A stretch of 47,247 bases of DNA from positions 1 through 47,247 of the forward strand of contig MZGW01000011.1 in assembly GCA_002029295.1 (NCBI GenBank), given 5' to 3'. Positions 1-8,115 of the stretch are shown here, in pieces (positions within the stretch are counted from its first letter, which is position 1; every line of letters begins with the position of its first letter). Source of the DNA: Alkalithermobacter paradoxus. Lineage in GTDB: Bacteria > Bacillota > Clostridia > Peptostreptococcales > Peptostreptococcaceae. Made by a program: the position numbers and the translations under genes. The notes under the pieces were generated by a model that had not been told where the DNA came from, made no database searches, and saw nothing but the letters and a program-made list of their open reading frames with translations.

Positions 1-13
1 ACAATTAAGATTA

Positions 14-130
<117 letters not shown>

Positions 131-158
131 AATCTTTTTTTGTTTTTTGGCAAGTATA

Positions 159-187
159 TTGTCATACAAACAAAGCTTATCTAATAC
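159..187 (+). promoter_or_regulatory. Possible sigma-A promoter of the DtxR-family gene
   Basis: TTGTCA at 159-164, a 17-base spacer and TAATAC at 182-187, about 30 bases before the start codon at 219. The match to consensus is fair, and position supports it. It would separate this gene from the rRNA operon. Confidence 0.4.
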
Positions 188-218
188 AATTATATAAAAA
201 AGTATAAAGGATGAGGCT

Positions 219-650
219 ATGTTATCTCCAAGCTTAGAAGATTATTTAGAAGAATTGTATAGATTATCTTTAAAAAACGAAGACATAAGAATAAAAGATA
301 TAGCAGACTGCTTAAATGTATCTATGCCATCTGTTGTTAAAGGATTAAAAAGATTAGACGCTTTAGGATATATTAAATACAGAGCATATGAAAAAATAGA
401 TATATTAGAAAAAGGAATGAATAAAGGTAAATTTCTTATAAATAGAAATTCAATACTAAAGGATTTTTTTAGAATTATAGAATCTGATTGTAATATTGAT
501 AATGAAGCAGAAGCTATAGAACATTACCTTAGCTTATCTAGTATAAAACGCATAGAAAAATTAGTTATTTTTTTGAAAGAAAATGATGATATTTTGAAAA
601 AATTTAATGATTACAAAATAGAAACTATTTTAGGAGATTATGATGAATAA
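219..650 (+). CDS. DtxR/MntR-family metal-dependent transcriptional regulator
   Basis: A 143-residue winged-helix repressor of the DtxR/MntR family, cytoplasmic, expected to bind DNA when loaded with Fe2+ or Mn2+. The N-terminal helix-turn-helix covers about residues 5-60 and the dimerisation helices about 70-125; there is no SH3-like third domain, as in MntR. Compared from memory with B. subtilis MntR, the ligands Asp8, Glu11, Glu98, Glu101 and His102 are present, but the equivalent of His77 is Asn77. The start has a good ribosome site (aaaggatgagg). It lies directly upstream of feoA/feoB, and a DtxR-type palindrome is in front of feoA, so control of iron uptake is the likely job. Which metal it senses cannot be told from sequence; the Asn may change it. 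Confidence 0.9.
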   Translation: MLSPSLEDYLEELYRLSLKNEDIRIKDIADCLNVSMPSVVKGLKRLDALGYIKYRAYEKIDILEKGMNKGKFLINRNSILKDFFRIIESDCNIDNEAEAIEHYLSLSSIKRIEKLVIFLKENDDILKKFNDYKIETILGDYDE

Positions 651-687
651 GAAATATATGCTTATATAAGTATATATTTCTTTTTTT
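651..687 (+). terminator. Intrinsic terminator after the regulator gene
   Basis: A near-perfect inverted repeat at 651-680 with two G-T pairs is followed by seven T. It begins right after the stop codon and separates the regulator from feoA. Confidence 0.75.
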
Positions 688-771
688 GCGTGGAACAAAA
701 AAATTAGAGATTTCATATCATTATATAGAGAAAATTATAAGAAAAAAATGCTCTTATTTTCTAGGCTTATG

Positions 772-785
772 TTAGCCTAGGCTAA
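772..785 (+). promoter_or_regulatory. DtxR-type operator upstream of feoA
   Basis: TTAGCCTAGGCTAA is a perfect 14-base palindrome ending 17 bases before the feoA start. It resembles the DtxR/IdeR operator family (TTAGG...CCTAA-type half-sites, known for those families). An additional overlapping half-site, CTAGGCT at 761-767, pairs with AGCCTAG at 774-780, so three AGCCTA/TAGGCT half-sites are stacked here, which could hold two dimers. The regulator encoded just upstream is the obvious candidate to bind it. Confidence 0.65.
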
Positions 786-802
786 TATAAAGGGGGTAAG
801 TT

Positions 803-1045
803 ATGAAAAATATAATACCACTTTCAGAGTTACCTATAGGTGAAAGAGCTCAAGTCCTAAATTTATTAAGTTTAGGATCATCAAGAAGAAGAATGCTCGA
901 CTTAGGGATCACACAAGGAACTATAATAAAAGCTTTAAGAAAAAGTCCACTCGGAGATCCTGTAGCTTACGATATAAGAGGTGCAGTAATAGCACTTAGG
1001 AGTGAAGAATCTAGCAAGATACTCGTAAAAAGGATTGATATGTAA
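803..1045 (+). CDS. feoA: Ferrous iron transport protein A (FeoA)
   Basis: An 80-residue FeoA protein with an SH3-like fold, a small cytoplasmic partner of the Fe2+ transporter FeoB. The family pattern can be read: LxxLPxGExAxV at the N terminus, RRRMLDLGI at about 28-36, and a closing VxRxD strand. Length is normal. The start follows aaagggggtaag. It is the first gene of a feoA-feoB(GTPase)-feoB(membrane) operon; the next start is 18 bases downstream. Control by iron through the palindrome at 772-785 is inferred. Confidence 0.93.
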   Translation: MKNIIPLSELPIGERAQVLNLLSLGSSRRRMLDLGITQGTIIKALRKSPLGDPVAYDIRGAVIALRSEESSKILVKRIDM

Positions 1046-1063
1046 GGTAAAGGGGGAAGTGAT

Positions 1064-1822
1064 ATGGGATTAACGCATGAATCTTGTGGAACATCGCTAC
1101 TAAGTGAAAAATTCAATATAAAAATAGGAAGCCCTGATGAGCTTGTAATAGCACTAGCTGGAAACCCAAACGTAGGAAAAAGTACTGTTTTTAATGCTTT
1201 GACAGGTCTTAATCAACATACAGGAAACTGGCCTGGAAAAACCATATCTAATGCTCGTGGAAACTACACATATAAAGATAAAAAGTTCACTTTAGTAGAT
1301 TTACCTGGAACATATTCTCTTTTAGCAAATTCAGTAGAAGAAGAAGTAGCCAGAGATTTTATATGCTTTGGAAAGCCTAATGCTACAATAGTTGTTACAG
1401 ATGCAACTTGTCTTGAAAGAAATTTAAATTTGGCACTTCAAGTTATGGAACTTACAGATAAAGTAGTTCTATGTGTTAATTTGATGGATGAAGCAAAGCG
1501 AAAAGGTATAAATGTTGATATTGATTTACTACAAAATGAGCTAGGTATACCAGTGATAGCAACTACTGCTAGAAGTGGTGAAGGTCTTAATGAATTAATT
1601 GACAAGGTTTATAATATAGCACTTGGAATAGATAGCACTAATCCTAGAAAATTGATATATCCTCAGAATATAGAAAATGAAATAAAAAATATAACTCAAA
1701 TATTAGATCCTATTCTCAAAGGTAAATTAAATTCTAGATGGGTAGCACTAAGGATTATAGAAGGAGATAAAACTGTTATTGATTCTATAAATAAATATTT
1801 ATGCAAAGAGAATATGTCTTAG
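1064..1822 (+). CDS. feoB: FeoB GTPase-domain protein (N-terminal half of a split FeoB)
   Basis: This 252-residue protein is the cytosolic GTPase and helical regulatory part of the Fe2+ transporter FeoB. Motifs: G1 GNPNVGKST at 33-41, G3 DLPG at 79-82, G4 NLMD at 139-142. A 28-residue extension precedes the G domain. The membrane part of FeoB is missing here and is encoded by the next gene. The stop is a TAG at 1820-1822; the following gene starts only 15 bases later in the same frame. Two-gene FeoB systems are known, and the next gene has its own ribosome site, so a working split transporter is more likely than a broken gene. Readthrough to a one-chain FeoB is also formally possible. Confidence 0.9.
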   Translation: MGLTHESCGTSLLSEKFNIKIGSPDELVIALAGNPNVGKSTVFNALTGLNQHTGNWPGKTISNARGNYTYKDKKFTLVDLPGTYSLLANSVEEEVARDFICFGKPNATIVVTDATCLERNLNLALQVMELTDKVVLCVNLMDEAKRKGINVDIDLLQNELGIPVIATTARSGEGLNELIDKVYNIALGIDSTNPRKLIYPQNIENEIKNITQILDPILKGKLNSRWVALRIIEGDKTVIDSINKYLCKENMS

Positions 1823-1837
1823 GCTAGAGGTGGTTAT

Positions 1838-3217
1838 ATGGATAATTTTGATGAATTATTAGTGCTTATAGATGAAATAAAAGTAGATAATCAACATAAC
1901 TTAAGAGATGAAATGGTAAAAAGTATTTATAATAGTGCAGAGGATATAGCTAGAAAGGTTGTAACAAAAGATGAAAGCAAAAAAATCAATATAGATAGCA
2001 AAATAGATGATTTATTAACATCAAAATTAACAGGATTTCCTATTATGTTTATTCTATTAGGATTAGTATTCTGGATAACTATAGTAGGTTCTAATTATCC
2101 ATCAGATATGCTTGCAACTTTCTTGTTTAACATAGAGGATAAACTTACAAATATATTCATTAGTATAAATGCTCCTAATTGGATACATGAAATTCTAGTG
2201 TTAGGAGTATATAGAACATTAGCTTGGGTAGTAGCCGTAATGCTCCCACCTATGGCAATATTCTTTCCATGTTTTACACTACTAGAAGATTTAGGATACC
2301 TTCCTCGAGTTGCTTTCAATCTTGATAAGCTATTCAAAAAATGTGGAGCTCATGGAAAACAGTCATTAACAATGTGTATGGGATTTGGGTGTAATGCAGC
2401 AGGAGTCATGGCATGTAGAATAATAGATTCACCTAGAGAAAGATTGATTGCTATGATAACAAATAGCTTTGTACCTTGTAATGGTAGGTTTCCTCTTTTA
2501 ATAGCATTATCTAGTATTTTTATAGTAGCATCAAGCAAATACGACACTATACTATCCGCACTATTCGTATCATTTTTAGTTCTGATAGGTATAGCTATTA
2601 CACTTATAAGTTCTTGGATACTTTCTAAAACTATGCTAAAAGGTATACCTTCTTCATTCACTCTAGAGCTTCCTCCTTATAGAAGACCTCAAGTAGGAAA
2701 GATATTATATACATCACTTATAGATAGAACCATATTTGTATTAGGAAGAGCAATATTAGTAGCAGCTCCAGCAGGATTAATTATATGGATACTTGCAAAT
2801 ACTCATATAGGAGGAATTAGTATATTATCTCATGCAGCATTATTTTTAGATCCTTTTGCGAAAGCTATAGGCCTTGATGGTTTTATTATAATGGCTTTTA
2901 TATTAGGAATGCCTGCTAACGAAATAGTAATTCCTATACTGATAATGAGTTATATGTCAGAAGGAGCAATGCTTGAGCTTGACAGTTTAGAGGCTATGAA
3001 AGAATTATTTATATCAAATGGATGGACCTATCTCACTGCTCTTAATGTTATGCTATTTTCACTATTGCATTTCCCTTGTGGAACAACACTTTGGACTATA
3101 AGAAAGGAAAGTGGAAGTTTCAAATGGGCAGCAGTTTCAGCTATAATGCCAACTACAATAGGAATTATAGTATGCTTTACGCTTACCCAAATAGTTAACT
3201 TATTTGGACTTTTGTAG
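1838..3217 (+). CDS. feoB: FeoB membrane-domain protein (C-terminal half of a split FeoB, nucleoside-recognition/Gate type)
   Basis: This 459-residue polytopic membrane protein corresponds to the permease part of FeoB. The first 65 residues are soluble and charged and match the linker after the GTPase. About eight or nine membrane segments follow. A Gate region is visible around residue 180 (GFGCNAAG, then RIIDSPRERL), and a second Gate region lies after residue 280. A conserved FPCGTTLW stretch is near the C terminus. The start ATG has a ribosome site (agaggtgg) seven bases upstream. It is in the same reading frame as the preceding GTPase gene, separated by one TAG codon. Together the two would import Fe2+ driven or gated by GTP. 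Confidence 0.9.
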   Translation: MDNFDELLVLIDEIKVDNQHNLRDEMVKSIYNSAEDIARKVVTKDESKKINIDSKIDDLLTSKLTGFPIMFILLGLVFWITIVGSNYPSDMLATFLFNIEDKLTNIFISINAPNWIHEILVLGVYRTLAWVVAVMLPPMAIFFPCFTLLEDLGYLPRVAFNLDKLFKKCGAHGKQSLTMCMGFGCNAAGVMACRIIDSPRERLIAMITNSFVPCNGRFPLLIALSSIFIVASSKYDTILSALFVSFLVLIGIAITLISSWILSKTMLKGIPSSFTLELPPYRRPQVGKILYTSLIDRTIFVLGRAILVAAPAGLIIWILANTHIGGISILSHAALFLDPFAKAIGLDGFIIMAFILGMPANEIVIPILIMSYMSEGAMLELDSLEAMKELFISNGWTYLTALNVMLFSLLHFPCGTTLWTIRKESGSFKWAAVSAIMPTTIGIIVCFTLTQIVNLFGLL

Positions 3218-3245
3218 AATTAGTTTAACACCTAAAATAAAACTA

Positions 3246-3274
3246 TTGCTTTTTATTAGAACTTGAGTTACAAT
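3246..3274 (+). promoter_or_regulatory. Likely promoter of the xpt operon
   Basis: TTGCTT at 3246-3251, a 17-base spacer and TACAAT at 3269-3274. Transcription would begin near 3281, about 40 bases before the riboswitch aptamer, which is a normal distance. Confidence 0.5.
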
Positions 3275-3318
3275 TATCACTAAGTTTTAGATGTATTTTG
3301 TAGAAAATTGTATAAGTA

Positions 3319-3387
3319 ACTCGTATAATTTTGGTAATATGGACCAATAGTTTCTACCAGGCTACCGTAAATAGTCTGACTACGGGT
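3319..3387 (+). promoter_or_regulatory. Purine riboswitch aptamer, guanine/hypoxanthine class
   Basis: The aptamer has three helices: P1 ACTCGTA (3319-3325) with TACGGGT (3381-3387), P2 TTGGT with ACCAA, and P3 AGGCTA with TAGTCT. The conserved junction and loop sequences TATAAT, AGTTTCTACC and CCGTAAATA are present. The specificity base, C74 in the B. subtilis xpt numbering, is a C here (3380, in GACTACG), which points to guanine or hypoxanthine rather than adenine. It stands in front of xpt and a purine permease, as in B. subtilis xpt-pbuX. Confidence 0.95.
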
Positions 3388-3468
3388 GTTTAACTAAGTA
3401 TAGTACAATTGTATTCTTCTAGCTAAAATTTGCTAGTTTACTTATTGTATTTATATGTTTTTGAATTT

Positions 3469-3507
3469 GTTAAACCCTGTGGTCATAGACCACAGGGTTT
3501 TGTTTTT
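3469..3507 (+). terminator. Riboswitch-controlled attenuator of xpt
   Basis: A perfect 13-base-pair hairpin (AAACCCTGTGGTC at 3472-3484, loop ATA, complement at 3488-3500) is followed by TGTTTTT. GTTAAACCC at 3469-3477 can instead pair with 3384-3394, which holds the 3' strand of aptamer helix P1, to make an antiterminator with a two-base bulge. Purine binding would lock P1 and free the terminator: a transcriptional OFF switch. Confidence 0.92.
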
Positions 3508-3535
3508 ACTAACTACAGAAAATTAGGAGGCAAAG

Positions 3536-4105
3536 ATGAATCTATTAAAAGAAAAAATAATAGAGCATGGAAGGGTAATCGGAAATGACATATTAAAAGT
3601 AGATAGCTTTTTGAATCATCAATTAGATATTGATATTCTAAATGAAATAGGAAAGGAATTTAAGAAAAGATTTGAAAACTCTAAAATAGACAAAATAATC
3701 ACTGCAGAGGTTTCAGGTATTGCAATTGCGACTATAGCTGCTCAGTACTTTAATGTACCAGTAGTATTTGCAAAGAAAACTGAGTCTAAGAATTTAGATA
3801 GTGAAACTTATGAGGGTGAGGTTTTTTCGTACACTAAGGATAAAATGTACAAAATAAGGATATCAAAAAGGTATATAAATAGCGGAGAAAATATACTTAT
3901 AATAGATGATTTCTTAGCTAATGGTCAGGCAATATTAGGTCTGAAAGAAATAGTTGATAAAGCTAATGCTAATCTTGTAGGAGTAGGAATAGTAATAGAA
4001 AAAGGATTCCAAGATGGAGGAAAGTTGTTAAGAGAAGCTGGAATTAATATTGAATCATTGGCAATTGTAGATTCTATGAGTGAAGGGCAGATTATATTCA
4101 GATAA
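3536..4105 (+). CDS. xpt: Xanthine phosphoribosyltransferase
   Basis: A 189-residue type I phosphoribosyltransferase that turns xanthine (and less well guanine) plus PRPP into XMP in purine salvage; cytoplasmic. The PRPP-binding signature [13 protein letters not shown] is at about 120-132, and the N-terminal MNLLKEKI and the TAEVSGI substrate region fit Xpt. Length equals the family norm of about 190. The start follows taggaggcaaag. It is the first gene after the riboswitch attenuator and is followed by a permease 29 bases later, so expression should fall when guanine is plentiful. Confidence 0.95.
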   Translation: MNLLKEKIIEHGRVIGNDILKVDSFLNHQLDIDILNEIGKEFKKRFENSKIDKIITAEVSGIAIATIAAQYFNVPVVFAKKTESKNLDSETYEGEVFSYTKDKMYKIRISKRYINSGENILIIDDFLANGQAILGLKEIVDKANANLVGVGIVIEKGFQDGGKLLREAGINIESLAIVDSMSEGQIIFR

Positions 4106-4134
4106 ATTAAGGACTATAAAGGGAGGAACTCTAG

Positions 4135-5640
4135 ATGAGTAAAGTAAATTATCCATTGTTTAAAAAAGAAGATATTGATGGCTTTTTTGCACTATTTCAA
4201 AATAATCTTGCTAATTTTGTACTAATTGCAGTTGCTATGATTGGAATGGGATATCCTGAATCGATTGTTTATAAGAGAGTTATTCCAGGCGCTGCTATAT
4301 CTGTTCTTTGCGGTAATCTTTATTATGCTCATATGGCGAAGAAGCTTTCTCAAAGGGAAAATAGATCAGATGTTACTGCACTTTCTTACGGGATAAGTAC
4401 ACCAGTTATGTTTATATATTTATTTGGAGTTTTAAGACCTGCATTAGATATGACAGGTAATCCAGAAACTGCATGGAAAATAGGCATGGCTGCTTGTTTT
4501 TTAGGTGGAGTAGTAGAGGCAGCAGGAAGTATTGTTGGAAAGTGGATTAGAGATCATCTTCCAAGAGCATCAATGCTAGGGGCTTTAGCAGGAGTAGCTT
4601 TTGCATTTATAGGAGGAGAATTATTTTTCAAAACTTATGAGATGCCAGTAGTTGGTATGGTAGTGTTATCTTTTATATTGATAGGACTTATAGGAAAGAA
4701 ATCAATGCCTTTTAAGATACCTGCATCTTTATTTGCAATAATAATAGGAACTACCTTAGCTTATATCATAGGAAGTGCTGATCCTAGCCAAATATCAGAA
4801 GGATTTTCAACTGTTGGATTTTATATTCCTATACCAACTTTAGGATTCTTAGCTGGAATATCATATCTAATGGGACCTATGATGGGATTGTTTGCAATAC
4901 TTATTCCTATATCAATATATAACTTTATTGAAACTATGAATAATGTTGAGGCAATGTCAGCTGCAGGAGATAGCTACAATGTGCAGGAAGCTCAATTTGC
5001 AGATGGAGTTGGAACTATGATTGGAAGCTTATTTGGAGGAGTATTTCCTACTACTGTTTATATAGCTTCTATAGGATCTAAATGGATGAATGCAGGAAGA
5101 GGATATTGTATAATAAATGGAATAGTATTCTTAATTGCATCAACATTTGGTATTATAGCTGCAATGTCAAAAATTATTCCAGTTCCCGTTATAGCTCCTA
5201 TACTAGTATTTGTTGGAATTTCAATGGTATCTCAAGCCTTTTCATCAGTTAATAAAAAGCATTACCCAGCAGTAGTTATAGCTATGTTCCCTTACTTTGC
5301 AAATTACATTATGACTAGATTCAATGGTGGAGCAGGAGAAATTGTAAATAATTTATCTACAGCAATTGTTCCTTTAGGGCAAGGGGCTATGTTTACTGGC
5401 CTTATATGGGGTGCAATACTAGTTTATATAATTGATTATGAATTTGATAAGGCAGCTTATGTATCGATAGTTGGAAGTTTATTATCTTTAGTTGGATTTA
5501 TGCATGCTCCTAAGTTATCTATAGTAACTGATTATCAATATGTTCTAGGATATGCTGCTATAGGATTTATGTTTATAATATTTTCTATAAAAGAAAAAGT
5601 AAAAGCTGTTACTAAAGAAGAAGTAATAGAGACTATATAA
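4135..5640 (+). CDS. NCS2-family purine permease (xanthine/guanine/hypoxanthine type)
   Basis: A 501-residue membrane protein with about 12-14 hydrophobic segments, of the nucleobase-cation symporter 2 superfamily. A conserved block NNVEAMSAAGDSYNVQEAQF lies near residue 265, followed by DGVGTMIGSLFGGVFPTTVY, the position where AzgA-like permeases carry the substrate-binding acidic residue. It shares the riboswitch-controlled transcript with xpt and has its own ribosome site (aaagggaggaac). The substrate is inferred from context: purine base taken up with H+ or Na+ and passed to Xpt. Xanthine, guanine or hypoxanthine cannot be told apart by sequence alone. Confidence 0.85.
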   Translation: MSKVNYPLFKKEDIDGFFALFQNNLANFVLIAVAMIGMGYPESIVYKRVIPGAAISVLCGNLYYAHMAKKLSQRENRSDVTALSYGISTPVMFIYLFGVLRPALDMTGNPETAWKIGMAACFLGGVVEAAGSIVGKWIRDHLPRASMLGALAGVAFAFIGGELFFKTYEMPVVGMVVLSFILIGLIGKKSMPFKIPASLFAIIIGTTLAYIIGSADPSQISEGFSTVGFYIPIPTLGFLAGISYLMGPMMGLFAILIPISIYNFIETMNNVEAMSAAGDSYNVQEAQFADGVGTMIGSLFGGVFPTTVYIASIGSKWMNAGRGYCIINGIVFLIASTFGIIAAMSKIIPVPVIAPILVFVGISMVSQAFSSVNKKHYPAVVIAMFPYFANYIMTRFNGGAGEIVNNLSTAIVPLGQGAMFTGLIWGAILVYIIDYEFDKAAYVSIVGSLLSLVGFMHAPKLSIVTDYQYVLGYAAIGFMFIIFSIKEKVKAVTKEEVIETI

Positions 5641-5642
5641 TG

Positions 5643-5678
5643 AAGGTGAGCCTAAGTAGGCTCACCTTTATATTTTGT
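5643..5678 (+). terminator. Intrinsic terminator of the xpt-permease operon
   Basis: AAGGTGAGCCT pairs with AGGCTCACCTT across an AAGT loop, followed by TATATTTTG. It starts two bases after the permease stop codon. Confidence 0.9.
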
Positions 5679-5682
5679 ATGA

Positions 5683-5711
5683 TTTAAAAAGAGCACTTGG
5701 TGTAGTATAAT
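5683..5711 (+). promoter_or_regulatory. Likely sigma-A promoter of the EamA transporter gene
   Basis: TTTAAA at 5683-5688, a 17-base spacer and TATAAT at 5706-5711, 18 bases before the start codon. The -10 match is perfect. Confidence 0.5.
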
Positions 5712-5729
5712 AGCTAAGGGAGGTGTTAT

Positions 5730-6650
5730 ATGGACACTAAAATAGAAAAAGAAGAATTGAAAGTAATAATAGCGTATATATCAGTATGTATTATTTGGGG
5801 ATCTACTTATCTTGCTATAAGGATAGGAGTTCAAAGTTTTCCTCCTGAGCTTTTCGCTGGAATAAGATTTTTAATAGCAGGACTTATAGTCTTAGGATTT
5901 GCAAAGTTTAAGAAGATGGATTTTCCTAATAAATTATCAGATGTAGGGAAGATATCGATAGTAGGGCTTTTCTTACTATTAGGTGGAAATGGCCTTGTTG
6001 TTTTTGCTAGTCAATGGGTTCATTCAGGAGCTGTATCTATACTAGTTGCTACAGTACCACTATTTATTGCCATAGTTGACCTTATAGTTAATAAGAAAAA
6101 AGATAGTGATTATTTGACTTGGGTAGGGCTTATAGTTGGATTTGCTGGAGTTGTGTTTTTGGTATTTTCAGGAGCAGGTGCTGGATCTATAGATATTAAA
6201 GGTGGAATAATACTTCTTATAGGATCATTATCTTGGGGTATAGGATCTATATACTCTAAGAGCTTCAAACCATCTGGATCTATAGTAACTCATGTAGGAA
6301 TACAAATGTTATCAGGTGGTATAGGACTTTGTATAACAGGAATACTTTTAGGAGAATTATCTGAAGTTAGCTTTAGCAAAAGTGCTATGTGGGCTATGAT
6401 TTATTTAATATTTATAGGATCTATGATAGGATATGGATCTTATATATATGTACTTCAAAAGTGGCCAGCATCTAAAGCAGGCACTTATGCATATGTAAAC
6501 CCTATAGTTGCAGTATTTTTAGGAGCCATTATACTAAAAGAGCCTTTATCATTTAGTGTTGTTGTATCTACAGTAGTTATATTATTTGGGGTATATTTAG
6601 TCCAAAAACCTAGAAAACAAAAAGGTGAAATAAAAGTAGTTACAGAATAA
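5730..6650 (+). CDS. EamA-family (DMT superfamily) membrane transporter
   Basis: A 306-residue protein with ten predicted membrane segments in two EamA repeats (about 12-145 and 158-293). The CIIWGSTYLAIRIG motif opens the first repeat and GSLSWGIGSIYSKSF the second. Members of this group export amino acids or other small metabolites; the substrate cannot be read from sequence. The start follows a strong gggaggtg site. It is a single-gene unit between terminators. Confidence 0.88.
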   Translation: MDTKIEKEELKVIIAYISVCIIWGSTYLAIRIGVQSFPPELFAGIRFLIAGLIVLGFAKFKKMDFPNKLSDVGKISIVGLFLLLGGNGLVVFASQWVHSGAVSILVATVPLFIAIVDLIVNKKKDSDYLTWVGLIVGFAGVVFLVFSGAGAGSIDIKGGIILLIGSLSWGIGSIYSKSFKPSGSIVTHVGIQMLSGGIGLCITGILLGELSEVSFSKSAMWAMIYLIFIGSMIGYGSYIYVLQKWPASKAGTYAYVNPIVAVFLGAIILKEPLSFSVVVSTVVILFGVYLVQKPRKQKGEIKVVTE

Positions 6651-6684
6651 ATAAAGCTGACACAAAATGTGTCAGCTTATCTAT
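6650..6684. terminator. Bidirectional terminator between convergent genes
   Basis: AAGCTGACAC at 6654-6663 pairs with GTGTCAGCTT at 6669-6678. It lies between the stop codons of the EamA gene (+) and the YfcC gene (-). The T-tracts on either side are short and broken. Confidence 0.75.
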
Positions 6685-8102
6685 TATCCAACTAAAACTC
6701 CTAAGCTTAAAACAGATATAACTATTATCATAACCATTATTATGAATTTAGCAACGAATTTTAACCATTTATCGTAAGGAACTCTTGCTATAGCAAGTGC
6801 CCCCATAACTACTGCACTTGTTGGAGTAAGGAAGTTTACTGTACCAGATGCAGATTGGTAAGCAGTTATAACCAAATGTCTAGCAACTCCAGCAAAATCT
6901 CCAAGTGGAGCCATTATAGGCATTGACAAAGTAGCAAGACCAGATGTTGATGGAATTAAGAATGCCATAGGTATATAGAATAAATATGTTAATATAGCAA
7001 ATGTTAAAGAACCAACTCCAGTAAGAGCTTGCTCACCTATACTAAGTATAGTATCTGTTATTTTACCAGCATTCATTACTATAGTGATACCACGAGACAA
7101 ACCTATTATAAGAGCAACACCAAGTAAATCTCTAGCTCCTGCAACGAATGAAGATATAAGTTCTTGCTCTTTCATTCCATAAACAAGTCCAATTACAATA
7201 GCTGCAACTAAGAATAGTGTAGTAAGCTCTCCAAACCACCACCATAAAGTAGGAACAGCAGTAACACCTAAGTCCTCAAAAGGAATAACTCCAAATATCA
7301 TTATAGCGAAAGTAAGTCCAAATAAAGCAAGTATAAGTTTTCTTTTTGAAGTAAGTTCTGGGAACTCTGATTGACCTCTTGTAGAAACAAAGTGTCTTTT
7401 ATTATCTTCCATCATATCATATACAAGAGATTTGCTAGGGTCTTTCTTAACCTTCTCTGCATATCTCATAACGTATAAAATAGCTACAGTTTCAGCAACT
7501 ACTAATATCAATAATCTAAATCCAATACCTTGTCCTAGTGATATCCCAGCAAACCCAGAAGCTATACCAGTAGCAAAAGGATTAACTGTAGAACCTAAAA
7601 CACCAGCACCAGCACCTAAAAGTATTGTTCCAACAGCTGTTAAAGAGTCGTAACCAGCTGCGATAAATACAGGTAATAATAATGGATAGAATGCTATAGT
7701 TTCTTCAGCCATACCAAATGTACTTCCACCAAGTCCAAAGAATATCATAAGAACAGGAATCATCCACTTTTCTCTACCCTTTAGCTTTTGAGTAATTTTA
7801 GCAATTCCGGCATCTATAGCTCCAGTTTTCATAACAACACCTAAGAATCCACCTATAATTATAACGAATAATGCCACATCTTTAGCGTCATAAAATCCAT
7901 TAACAGGGGCCATGAGAACATCTGTAATTCCCTGTGGAGTTGCTTCAACTGAGTGGTATGTACCAGGAATAGGCTCCTTTCTAGAAGCATTTGGATCTAC
8001 ATAGTCGTATTGACCAGCAGGAACGATCCATGTCATTATTGCAACTACTACTATTATAGAAAATAAAATAGTATAAGCAGTTGGCATCTTTAGTTTTTTC
8101 AT
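6684..8102 (-). CDS. arcD: YfcC/ArcD-family carrier, probable arginine/ornithine (or peptide) transporter
   Basis: A 472-residue protein with about 12 membrane segments of the YfcC family. Start region MKKLKMPTAYTILFSI leads into the first helix; the conserved GGSTFGMAEET block lies near residue 130 and SGTVNFLTPTSAVVMG near 425. In streptococcal arginine deiminase operons, YfcC-type proteins named ArcD exchange arginine for ornithine and stand beside an M20 peptidase. The same pair is seen here, divergent from arcA-argF-arcC. The ArcD role is therefore inferred from context; uptake of a dipeptide or other amino acid is an alternative. It begins 13 bases after the peptidase gene and is surely co-transcribed with it. 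Confidence 0.85.
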   Translation of the reverse strand: MKKLKMPTAYTILFSIIVVVAIMTWIVPAGQYDYVDPNASRKEPIPGTYHSVEATPQGITDVLMAPVNGFYDAKDVALFVIIIGGFLGVVMKTGAIDAGIAKITQKLKGREKWMIPVLMIFFGLGGSTFGMAEETIAFYPLLLPVFIAAGYDSLTAVGTILLGAGAGVLGSTVNPFATGIASGFAGISLGQGIGFRLLILVVAETVAILYVMRYAEKVKKDPSKSLVYDMMEDNKRHFVSTRGQSEFPELTSKRKLILALFGLTFAIMIFGVIPFEDLGVTAVPTLWWWFGELTTLFLVAAIVIGLVYGMKEQELISSFVAGARDLLGVALIIGLSRGITIVMNAGKITDTILSIGEQALTGVGSLTFAILTYLFYIPMAFLIPSTSGLATLSMPIMAPLGDFAGVARHLVITAYQSASGTVNFLTPTSAVVMGALAIARVPYDKWLKFVAKFIIMVMIIVISVLSLGVLVG

Positions 8103-8115
8103 ACTTTAATCCCTC

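Noticed and set aside
1064-3217. feoB as a pseudogene broken by a stop codon
   Set aside because: The second part has its own ribosome site and ATG at a normal spacing, both halves are intact, and two-gene FeoB systems are known. Kept as two genes, with the in-frame TAG reported as a finding.
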